Assembly: GCA_016286205.1 (NCBI GenBank)
Contig: JAEESF010000011.1
Coordinates: 1-64,000 of the forward strand
From: Colicola sp016286205
GTDB lineage: Bacteria > Bacteroidota > Bacteroidia > Bacteroidales > Paludibacteraceae
Direction of reading: 5' to 3'
Length of the DNA: 64,000 bases
The translations under genes were made by a program, and so were the position numbers. This document shows positions 43,100-49,531 of this stretch, piece after piece (position 1 is the first letter of the stretch; each line of letters begins with the position of its first letter). The notes below the pieces were generated by a model. The model was given only the letters and a program-made list of their open reading frames with translations, was not told the DNA's origin and did no database searches.

Positions 43100-44401
43100 A
43101 TGCATAGACATTGGCTTTTGGGCATTCTTTTCCTGTTGTTGCTCCCATCTACTCTGTGGGCTAAAAAACGTACGCAGATTCCTGATTCTCTGTGTGCGAT
43201 TACCATTGAGGTGAATGGGGTGCCATTTACTATGCAGCGCATAGAAGGTGGATCTTTTCTTATGGGTGCAACGTTCGACCAGTATGATCCGGACATCTAT
43301 ACAGACAAACCCGCACACTTAGTCTTCCTTTCTCCGTTTTACATAGCCACTACAGAAGTTACCAATCGGTTGTGGAAGGCTGTTATGCCGGATAAAGAGA
43401 CGCTAAGTCCATCGGGTTATCCTTTTCACCCTGTTTCTTATGTCAATTGGAACGATTGCCAGGAGTTTGTTCGTCGCTTAGACAGCATTACCGGCCTTCC
43501 TTTTCGCCTTCCCACAGAGGCAGAGTGGGAATTTGCTGCTAGGGGAGGCGAAAAAAGCAAACACTATCGTTTTGCTGGAGACAATTGCGCGGATAGCGTA
43601 GGGTGGCTTTATTCGTGTTCTGGCAATTGGACGCATCCTGTGGCTCGTAAACGCCCCAATGAACTTGGCCTATACGACATGACTGGCAATGTGGCTGAAT
43701 GGTGTCAAGATTTGTATGGCGCGTATCAACTATCCACTCTTCCTGACCCACAAGGTGCAGATACGGGCAGTTATCACGTAGTACGTGGTGGTAGTTATGA
43801 CGAATGTGAAGCCAATAGCCATCTGTCTGTGCGACGCTGGTATCTGCCGGAAACATCTGCCGGATATATAGGTTTCAGAGTGGCTCTCACGTTGCCTGGT
43901 GACCCAATGAAGCAGGAAGTGACCGAATCGCCTGCATTATCTAGAAATATTCGTGTGGACGGACGGAAACTCCATTTCGCTCTAGTTCCTGGCGAACAGC
44001 CGTATTATATCTCAGACGAGATTAGTGTCAGTCAATGGAAGCGGATAATGGGCGTCGAGCCACCATCCCAAGAGGCAGGTAGCGCCATTGGTATGTCGCT
44101 GAGCGAACGTGTGCTATTTGCGGAAAGATGTAGCAGAATAGCAAAACAACCGCTCGTGGTTGCTACTATTGCCGAGACTGATACGGCCATGCAGAAAGGG
44201 GCAATCACACCGCCTAGAAAAAAGAAACACGAGAAGTCTGTTCGTGCCATTCAACGTAAGCGCAGGACGCGTGAGAAATTGTCGCCCTGGACAGAACTTG
44301 TGGGCGTTAAACTTTCTCAACCGGACGATCCTATTCTGCTCCAATACCAAGGCGACGATAACGACAAACGTCCTCTCCGCCTAATCCTACGTGCATTATA
44401 G
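43100..44401 (+). CDS. secreted FGE/SUMF1-like protein with basic C-terminal extension
   Basis: ATG at 43100 (MHRHWLLGILFLLLL) gives a signal peptide; an in-frame start nine codons earlier overlaps the promoter region. The 433-residue protein has a formylglycine-generating-enzyme-like domain (about 45-265): GGSFLMGA, FRLPTEAEWEFAARGG, NVAEWCQDLYG, VVRGGSYDE, GFRVAL. The C-terminal Cys pair used by true FGE is absent, so it is probably a structural or binding version, as in gliding or T9SS GldJ/GldK-like proteins. A tail of about 150 residues is rich in Lys/Arg (PPRKKKHEKSVRAIQRKRR). A sigma-54 promoter precedes it. Confidence 0.8.
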   Translation: MHRHWLLGILFLLLLPSTLWAKKRTQIPDSLCAITIEVNGVPFTMQRIEGGSFLMGATFDQYDPDIYTDKPAHLVFLSPFYIATTEVTNRLWKAVMPDKETLSPSGYPFHPVSYVNWNDCQEFVRRLDSITGLPFRLPTEAEWEFAARGGEKSKHYRFAGDNCADSVGWLYSCSGNWTHPVARKRPNELGLYDMTGNVAEWCQDLYGAYQLSTLPDPQGADTGSYHVVRGGSYDECEANSHLSVRRWYLPETSAGYIGFRVALTLPGDPMKQEVTESPALSRNIRVDGRKLHFALVPGEQPYYISDEISVSQWKRIMGVEPPSQEAGSAIGMSLSERVLFAERCSRIAKQPLVVATIAETDTAMQKGAITPPRKKKHEKSVRAIQRKRRTREKLSPWTELVGVKLSQPDDPILLQYQGDDNDKRPLRLILRAL

Positions 44402-44480
44402 CGTGGCTCGCACCTACCAATCCAAGTCCTTGAGTTTTACTTGCAAAAATTACTTTCCAGATTGAATATCAATAAAAAAC

Positions 44481-44523
44481 TTGTGTATGTCATTCTTTTT
44501 GAGTAATTTTGCACCGCAAAATT
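44481..44523 (+). promoter_or_regulatory. promoter of the 184-aa gene, mirrored -7 box
   Basis: TTG (44481-44483), 20 bp, then TAATTTTG (44504-44511). AATTTTGC (44505-44512) and GCAAAATT (44516-44523) form a perfect inverted repeat with spacer ACC. The predicted start is about 15 nt before the ATG at 44533. Confidence 0.75.
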
Positions 44524-44532
44524 GTTTGATAT

Positions 44533-45087
44533 ATGTCCGAACTTGAAAGTTTAAGAAATAGTCTTGTTTTGACAGAGACAGAGCCTTCTAAAATTGAAAG
44601 CATATTCAAAGACATTGCGGAGAATTTGCTTAACAACTTTGTCATCAGAAAGGGAGATAAGTTATATCGCATGGTCGAGATAGAGTTTTATTATAACTTA
44701 ACCGACACAGCGCATATAACATACGAGCGCATGACAGAGGCTGGAGAGTGGTTTAACCATGACTTTGGTGTTGATCTTACATTCAGGAGTAATGAAAAAT
44801 CATACGGTGGAATACTCATCCGCTCCATCGAGTGCGGCGGGAAATTTTGCAATGGTCCACTAAAGACCAGAGCCTTGCTATTCCAGTTTGATGCGTTTGG
44901 AGAAAAGAAAGATGTTCCCAAGCTTGAGTATTGTCAAAGAGCAGAAGCGATTGAACCTATTGCTGCAACCAGGTTTAATATATCTGAAAAACAAAATTTC
45001 CGGTACTGCATTCCAAGGGAACTTTGGACCGAGCACAAAGGATATACAGCATACCCATGGGATTATAAAGGAAATCTTAAAATATAA
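44533..45087 (+). CDS. hypothetical protein, possible methylpurine-DNA-glycosylase fold
   Basis: This 184-residue soluble protein has no signal. The middle reads YRMVEIEFYYN, WFNHDFGVDLTF, YGGILIRSI and CNGPLKTRAL. The order VE.E.Y / GG.LIR / GP loosely resembles AAG/MPG 3-methyladenine-DNA glycosylases. I cannot confirm this, and the expected DNA-binding details are not obvious. It has its own promoter and terminator, and its base composition is more AT-rich than the core genes nearby, so it looks acquired. Function is open. Confidence 0.65.
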   Translation: MSELESLRNSLVLTETEPSKIESIFKDIAENLLNNFVIRKGDKLYRMVEIEFYYNLTDTAHITYERMTEAGEWFNHDFGVDLTFRSNEKSYGGILIRSIECGGKFCNGPLKTRALLFQFDAFGEKKDVPKLEYCQRAEAIEPIAATRFNISEKQNFRYCIPRELWTEHKGYTAYPWDYKGNLKI

Positions 45088-45097
45088 ATCAAAAATT

Positions 45098-45119
45098 GAG
45101 ACCATAGGTCTCTTTTTTT
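45098..45119 (+). terminator. terminator after the 184-aa gene
   Basis: GAGACC (45098-45103), loop ATA, GGTCTC (45107-45112), then seven T. It is compact and typical, and starts 11 bp after the stop codon. Confidence 0.8.
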
Positions 45120-45165
45120 GTTAATATCTTCTTCAAAACTTTTAACAATTTTTAACAGAAAATTT

Positions 45166-45196
45166 TTGGATGTTTGCGAAAAAAAGTTGACCTTTG
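45166..45196 (+). promoter_or_regulatory. probable promoter of the deiminase-like gene
   Basis: TTG (45166-45168), 20 bp, then GACCTTTG (45189-45196), one mismatch from TAnnTTTG. Transcription would start near 45203, about 40 nt before ATG 45244. Confidence 0.55.
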
Positions 45197-45243
45197 CACC
45201 AGAAGTTAAATAACTAATTATTAACTTAATAAATGCAAAGGTT

Positions 45244-46782
45244 ATGTTACACGATTCGCAAACTGATTTCGTATTTATACCGATGGCTTTTCGGTATCAT
45301 TTTCCTCGTTTTTTCAAGAGCCTTATTGCGGCTTTTAGGGCAGCTAATGTCAAGTATTGTGAGTTACCATACACTAGCAAAAAGTCTCGTCTATGGGTAC
45401 GTGACTATATGCCCATCACGGTTGATGGAAAAGGCGACATTGCGCAGTTCCGCTATGATCCGGACTATCTGCGCGCACCTCGTTACGGGAAGTACAAACC
45501 AGACATGGTACCTATCTGGGACGATTTGGAGATGACTCCATTTCGTTATGAGGATATCGTTCTTGACGGAGGTAATGTGCTCACGGATAAGAGTGGTAAT
45601 GTATATATGACCGATAAGATCTTCTTGGAGAACCCCAATTATCCTCGTGACTTGCTTATCGCGAACCTAAGGAAGGCACTTAATGCACGCTCCATTAAGA
45701 TAGTGCATTGGGACAAGTCTGATATCTATGGCCATGTAGACGGGATGATGGCAATAGCTGACGATGGTTCGCTCATTACAGACCTTAGTTGGGAATACCT
45801 CAATTTCCTCCGCGTAGGGAATAAGATCTTCATGGCGCAACTCGGTAAACCGTCTGACGCGCCAGCAGTCAAGCGCATTCAGGAGGCATTCCCTGACTGT
45901 GAGGTTTATCCTATTAAATACACGCAGTCGCTCACGCGACTTGGAGGAGGGCTGCACTGCGCGACTTGGAACACCTTGGAACATGGTTATCAAAATGCAA
46001 AGTATTTTAAGCCTTCCAAGCGGCATCCGTTCAATCCTTTCGATGATGACGCGTTCACGGAAGAACGGTTGCGTGCAGTCCTGGAGCATGAATTGAAACG
46101 TAAGCTATCAGAAGATGAGTGGCAGTCTATCAATAAACCTTTCTATATGTATTGGAATGATTTATATCTCATGGAAAGAAGCTTCTCTCCAAATGACATG
46201 TTTGAAGCGATAAAGAAAAATCTGAAATTAAAGAATAGTCCTTATTTTCAAACGGACAAGGAGTTGACTAATGTTGTAGATATTCTTACAACATATATGA
46301 TGCATGTGCCAAGACTCATCCTTCCGGAAAATACAGATTACAATCCCCATAAAGCATACATTCCTACAAAGGTCATGCTTCTCCATTTCAAGGACACAAT
46401 TGCCACGCTCACATCTTTCAGCGTTGATTTTGTGCATGTAACTAAAGATGTTAATGATGAAATTGCTTACACAAGTGATGTTGTGGCAGAAGCATCTCAA
46501 GCTTTAAATCGTAAAGACGGAACAACTTATGTACTTCGTTTTCGGAAGTGCGATAAGCGTAGAATTTGCCCGTATAGATACACATTGATAGCAAGTGTAG
46601 GTTGGACGAAACATGTTCGGATTATATTCTACGACAACGCACCTGAGTTATATGATCCACTTATTTCGTACTTTGAAGATATTGTATCTAGCATCAATTT
46701 CTATGCTAACTATCGAGAAGGTGACTATAATTTTGATGAAAAACCAGATTCACAAGGAGATGCATCCGACTTGCCCTTTTAG
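45244..46782 (+). CDS. arginine/agmatine-deiminase-like protein with long C-terminal extension
   Basis: This 512-residue protein has a guanidino-modifying fold (about 1-245). RLWVRDYMPI has the substrate Asp, DIYGHVDGM the catalytic His and Asp, and GGGLHCATWN the nucleophile Cys. This matches the Porphyromonas-type peptidylarginine or agmatine deiminase family, which makes citrulline or carbamoyl-putrescine. Unlike exported PAD it has no signal peptide. It also carries about 200 extra residues, part of which (TYVLRFRKCDKRRICPYRY) I do not recognise. The extension may be a sensor or binding domain. It lies in an islet between the glycosylase-like gene and tRNA-His. Confidence 0.8.
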   Translation: MLHDSQTDFVFIPMAFRYHFPRFFKSLIAAFRAANVKYCELPYTSKKSRLWVRDYMPITVDGKGDIAQFRYDPDYLRAPRYGKYKPDMVPIWDDLEMTPFRYEDIVLDGGNVLTDKSGNVYMTDKIFLENPNYPRDLLIANLRKALNARSIKIVHWDKSDIYGHVDGMMAIADDGSLITDLSWEYLNFLRVGNKIFMAQLGKPSDAPAVKRIQEAFPDCEVYPIKYTQSLTRLGGGLHCATWNTLEHGYQNAKYFKPSKRHPFNPFDDDAFTEERLRAVLEHELKRKLSEDEWQSINKPFYMYWNDLYLMERSFSPNDMFEAIKKNLKLKNSPYFQTDKELTNVVDILTTYMMHVPRLILPENTDYNPHKAYIPTKVMLLHFKDTIATLTSFSVDFVHVTKDVNDEIAYTSDVVAEASQALNRKDGTTYVLRFRKCDKRRICPYRYTLIASVGWTKHVRIIFYDNAPELYDPLISYFEDIVSSINFYANYREGDYNFDEKPDSQGDASDLPF

Positions 46783-46954
46783 CCTAAAGCCGGAGTACGT
46801 AGATGAAATGACTGTCGATGCAGCAACCGAACTCAAGCACAAAGCCATGTGTGTTTGGAAACTCCTTGGGCCTCATTACACTCACGATCAACTGGAAATC
46901 TACTGTGCTCTATATGGAATAACCCTCGCGCAAGCTTATGAGATACTCCACTAG
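46736..46954 (+). CDS. small hypothetical protein, 72 aa (or 64 aa from 46760)
   Basis: ATG at 46736 lies inside the 3' end of the deiminase-like gene in another frame, overlapping by 47 bp. A second ATG at 46760 directly follows AAGGAG. The protein (KHKAMCVWKLLGPHY, EIYCALYGITLAQAYE) is helical and soluble, and I do not recognise it. Overlap with the upstream gene suggests coupled translation and a partner or immunity-like role, but this is only positional. A hairpin spans its stop codon. Confidence 0.55.
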   Translation: MKNQIHKEMHPTCPFSLKPEYVDEMTVDAATELKHKAMCVWKLLGPHYTHDQLEIYCALYGITLAQAYEILH

Positions 46955-47057
46955 AATTAGTGGGGCTCGAAAATTGCGATATTTCGCAATAATCGTTCGA
47001 GCGAAGCGAGATAAGAACCTGGGTTTAAGAGCCCGCACCTCCACTGCGTTTTTTTTT
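46948..47057 (+). terminator. hairpin cluster ending in a T-run after the deiminase islet
   Basis: CCACTA/TAGTGG (46948-46963) covers the stop codon. GCTCGAA/TTCGAGC (46965-47002) encloses ATTGCGA/TCGCAAT (46973-46990). A weak CGCA/TGCG stem (47034-47048) is followed by nine T (47049-47057), which is the probable stop point for the plus-strand operon. Confidence 0.6.
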
Positions 47058-47180
47058 GTATAGAGGCTAATCCGTTAGGATATTATCGGCTAGTACGTGC
47101 GTATAGTAAACTTGTTTACTGAAACGGACGTGCTAACCGATAATGAGTATCGCCAGATAAACGCCATTATACAAAAAAAA
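47050..47180. repeat. 131-bp imperfect palindrome between two facing terminators
   Basis: The outer arms TTTTTTTTGTATA (47050-47062) and TATACAAAAAAAA (47168-47180) are perfect complements. The inner core has ATTATCGG (47082-47089) with CCGATAAT (47137-47144) and AGTAAAC (47105-47111) with GTTTACT (47114-47120) around a 2-nt loop. The whole stretch could fold as one long hairpin of about 57 bp per arm with mismatches. It may be a decayed MITE-like element. Confidence 0.55.
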
Positions 47181-47198
47181 GACATCCCGTAGGATGTC
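47173..47198 (-). terminator. terminator of tRNA-His
   Basis: On the minus strand, GACATCC and GGATGTC (47181-47198) form a 7-bp stem with a 4-nt loop, followed by eight T (47180-47173). It lies 5 bp after the tRNA 3' end. Confidence 0.85.
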
Positions 47199-47202
47199 CG
47201 TG

Positions 47203-47276
47203 GGTGGAGAGTGGGGCTCGAACCCACGACACTCGGAACCACAATCCGATGCTCTGCCAACTGAGCTATGACCACC
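47203..47276 (-). tRNA. tRNA-His (GTG)
   Basis: The minus strand gives a full cloverleaf: extra G-1 at 47276, D-stem GCTC/GAGC, anticodon stem CGGAT/TTCCG region with GTG, T-arm GTGGG-TTCGAGC-CCCAC, and C73. The G-1:C73 pair is specific to histidine tRNA. CCA is not fully encoded. The acceptor stem is unusual: T5-T68 and C6-C67 are mismatched, because the 3' strand reads TCTCCAC where TGACCAC would be expected. It has its own promoter and terminator. Confidence 0.88.
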
Positions 47277-47305
47277 ATAAATGCTTTATTTTTCAAAAGC
47301 GAGTG

Positions 47306-47336
47306 CAAAAGTACTGCTTTTTTTTGAATTGACCAA
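47306..47336 (-). promoter_or_regulatory. promoter of tRNA-His
   Basis: Minus strand: TTG (47336-47334), 20 bp, then TACTTTTG (47313-47306). It starts transcription about 20-25 nt before the tRNA 5' end. Confidence 0.75.
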
Positions 47337-47360
47337 ATATTTTTGCAAAAAAAGTAGTAT

Positions 47361-47777
47361 CTATTGCATTATTTCTGCTAGAGGCACCCTGACAAAGTCT
47401 CTTTCTTGCCATAATGGGTGCGGTATTTGCAGTTCTGCCGATTGCCATTCTAATGGTCGCTCTCCCTCAAAGGCCAGGATAATATCGATATCAATGGTTC
47501 GGTCCTGATACTGGCCGTTTTGCGATTTGTGCGTGCGTCCTAACGCTCGTTCAATCGCTTGTGTCGCGGCTAGCAGTTCCTGTGGCGACATTTCCGATTC
47601 TACACAACAGCATATATTGCAGAAACTATTCGTCGAATCAAATCCCCATGGGGCAGAGTAGTAATAAGAAGAGCAGCGTAGAACGTGTCCTATTTGCTGC
47701 TCAATCATTCCCAACGCTTGTTGAATCGTTTGTTCTCGTTCGCCGAGGTTGGATCCAAGTGAAAGATAGTACTTCAT
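47361..47777 (-). CDS. folK: HPPK, folate biosynthesis kinase
   Basis: ATG at 47777 is used; a GTG directly upstream is possible. The 138-residue 2-amino-4-hydroxy-6-hydroxymethyldihydropteridine pyrophosphokinase has YYLSLGSNLGER, the ATP/metal motif RTIDIDIILA and the C-terminal IPHPLWQERDFVRVPLAE. It transfers pyrophosphate from ATP to the pterin before dihydropteroate synthesis. It is the last gene of the long minus-strand run, 6 nt after cvpA. Confidence 0.93.
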   Translation of the reverse strand: MKYYLSLGSNLGEREQTIQQALGMIEQQIGHVLRCSSYYYSAPWGFDSTNSFCNICCCVESEMSPQELLAATQAIERALGRTHKSQNGQYQDRTIDIDIILAFEGERPLEWQSAELQIPHPLWQERDFVRVPLAEIMQ

Positions 47778-47783
47778 CACGGT

Positions 47784-48296
47784 TTAGTCTCGACTCGATA
47801 GTCTGTCGTTAGTCTGTCGCCAGTCTGTTTTTAGTATCTTGTGGACCACTTTCACCATTTTAGGATACACCACCGAAGTCTTGACTACTTGTGCTTCATC
47901 TAGCCAATGAAAACTCTGATTGGTGCGATCCATGGCAAATACCACTACAAGAACAAGCAGCCCGTATTTCAGTAAGCCGAAGATACCTCCGAACAGACGA
48001 TTGGCCCACCCCAGATGGATAGCACGCATAAACTTGGTCAAACCACGTGCCAGAAGCGTAAGCAATATCGCAATCGCCAGGAAAATCAGCACATATGCCA
48101 CTACATCGCATACGCCTTCCGGCCATCCCCATTGGCCCCATAGCCAAGCAGAGAAATCGGGCATCATGAAGCGTGCGCCCAGTACTCCGAGAATAACCAC
48201 CAAAATGGCGATTATCTCGGAGACTAAGCCGCGCATCAGGCCTCTAACAAGACCAACCAATAGCGGTAGTAGCAATAGTACGTCCAGCCAATTCAT
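47784..48296 (-). CDS. cvpA: CvpA-family membrane protein
   Basis: This 170-residue protein has four hydrophobic segments. The CvpA pattern is clear: an N-terminal WLDVLLLLPLLVGLVRGLMRG and GWANRLFGGIFGLLKYGLLV. The family is linked to colicin V export and envelope stress, but its biochemical role is unsettled. The last residues (DWRQTNDRLSSRD) come from a short repeat shared with the amidase gene. It lies between the DUF5689 gene and folK with gaps of 9 and 6 nt. Confidence 0.85.
   Translation of the reverse strand: MNWLDVLLLLPLLVGLVRGLMRGLVSEIIAILVVILGVLGARFMMPDFSAWLWGQWGWPEGVCDVVAYVLIFLAIAILLTLLARGLTKFMRAIHLGWANRLFGGIFGLLKYGLLVLVVVFAMDRTNQSFHWLDEAQVVKTSVVYPKMVKVVHKILKTDWRQTNDRLSSRD
47785..47830 (-). 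repeat. GACAGA-type repeats encoding the CvpA C-terminus
   Basis: On the minus strand CAGACTAACGACAGA occurs here and again in the amidase gene (61308-61322), 15 identical bases in unrelated proteins. It continues as CTATCGAGTCGAGAC, like the TCGAGAC units elsewhere. The cvpA stop codon lies at its end. Confidence 0.55.
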
Positions 48297-48305
48297 CTTG
48301 TGGAA

Positions 48306-49526
48306 TTATTGGTTGAAAGTCTTCGGGTCAAATTCCCTAGGAGTCCAAGGCTTGTCTGAATCGCCTTGATAGAACATACGGATATCAGGAACTCCAACTC
48401 CAGGAATACCACGAGGAGTGATAGACCACTCATAACCCTTCAGACTGCTTGTTGTCAAGTTGGCGGCCTTGTCTAGATACCATCCCAGAATACCGGTAAC
48501 CGTACCTTCCCAGTTAGGACAGCCACTTACACCACTCTCATTGGCGCCAGGCAGGTAATAGCAAGCAAATTTGCAATACTCAGAACTGGAGCAACAGATG
48601 AAGTTGCTAGCAGGATCTTGTAGAATACGGCTCTGCGGATAACCGATGTTTTGCGTAGATGGAGCAAACACATTGGCTAGACCGGAAGAATCCGGGTGAG
48701 CATAAATACAAGGAGTGATAGTTCCGTTATCATCGGTCTCGCCTGTGAAGTGAACATCCTTAAGCACTATCAGTCGGCCGTCTGCCTTACGAATACGGTC
48801 CATGCCGTTAGCATCGACGGATGGCTTTAGAGGAATTTGCGCAAAGAGTTGTGCCAAGGTCAGCGTGTCGTATTTCAGTTTCGTCTGATCAGGAACACCA
48901 ATCATACGTGTGTTACGACGGAATACGGCACTCGGAATACGTCCCGGGCACCAACCTACCTTTTGCGATGCGTTCATCGCATAGATATTGTTGTTGTACG
49001 ATGGTACACAGAGTTGTGGTTGGTTAGCGTAGCGACCTACAGCCAGACCATTACAACGAATCAGGATTTCCTGACCGAGTTGATACATACCACCGCTCGA
49101 ACCCATATCAACCGAAACACGCAGACTCTGCTGTTCGCCTCCTACAACTTGCTGAATAACCAGTGCTTTGTAGAAGTTGCCGGCATAGTCGTCTGTGGCT
49201 ACGCGGCCGCGAATATAGATACCCTGACCATTGGTAGGAATAGTATCCACAGAGTAGAGATATAGTCCGTTGCCATTTGTTGAACGTGTACGATAAGGAC
49301 ACGTGTCACTGGCAAAATTACCTTTCTCTGTCATAAAGGCATCTTGGAACTCATTCAATGTGTAGATACGATAACCTTGTGGATTCTCCTCGCTCAGTAT
49401 TTGGTCTATCGACTGTTCTGGAGTGAATACATCCTCCTCGGTTAGAGCGCGGGGTTCGCAAGAGGTCATCAGAGCAACTACTGGCATCGCCAGGATCATT
49501 GCATACATATAAATAGACTTTCTCAT
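48306..49526 (-). CDS. DUF5689-type surface lipoprotein
   Basis: This 406-residue protein has a lipoprotein signal (ALMTSC, residue 23). OB-like beta domains follow, with the pattern GIYIRGRVATDDYAGNFYKALVIQQ that marks DUF5689. Many Cys and Asn occur in the second half. The gene lies 5 nt after the TonB-dependent receptor, so it is probably the surface lipoprotein partner of that receptor, much as SusD accompanies SusC but from a different family. Ligand unknown. Confidence 0.82.
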   Translation of the reverse strand: MRKSIYMYAMILAMPVVALMTSCEPRALTEEDVFTPEQSIDQILSEENPQGYRIYTLNEFQDAFMTEKGNFASDTCPYRTRSTNGNGLYLYSVDTIPTNGQGIYIRGRVATDDYAGNFYKALVIQQVVGGEQQSLRVSVDMGSSGGMYQLGQEILIRCNGLAVGRYANQPQLCVPSYNNNIYAMNASQKVGWCPGRIPSAVFRRNTRMIGVPDQTKLKYDTLTLAQLFAQIPLKPSVDANGMDRIRKADGRLIVLKDVHFTGETDDNGTITPCIYAHPDSSGLANVFAPSTQNIGYPQSRILQDPASNFICCSSSEYCKFACYYLPGANESGVSGCPNWEGTVTGILGWYLDKAANLTTSSLKGYEWSITPRGIPGVGVPDIRMFYQGDSDKPWTPREFDPKTFNQ

Positions 49527-49531
49527 GATGC

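Noticed and set aside
45233..45535. Plus-strand ORF of 100 residues starting just before the deiminase-like gene
   Set aside because: It is a different frame over the N-terminus of the deiminase-like protein, whose downstream catalytic motifs fix the true frame.
47338..47345. Plus-strand TATTTTTG box near tRNA-His
   Set aside because: It faces into the antisense of folK with no gene to serve, and the surrounding run TTTTTGCAAAAA makes a chance match likely.
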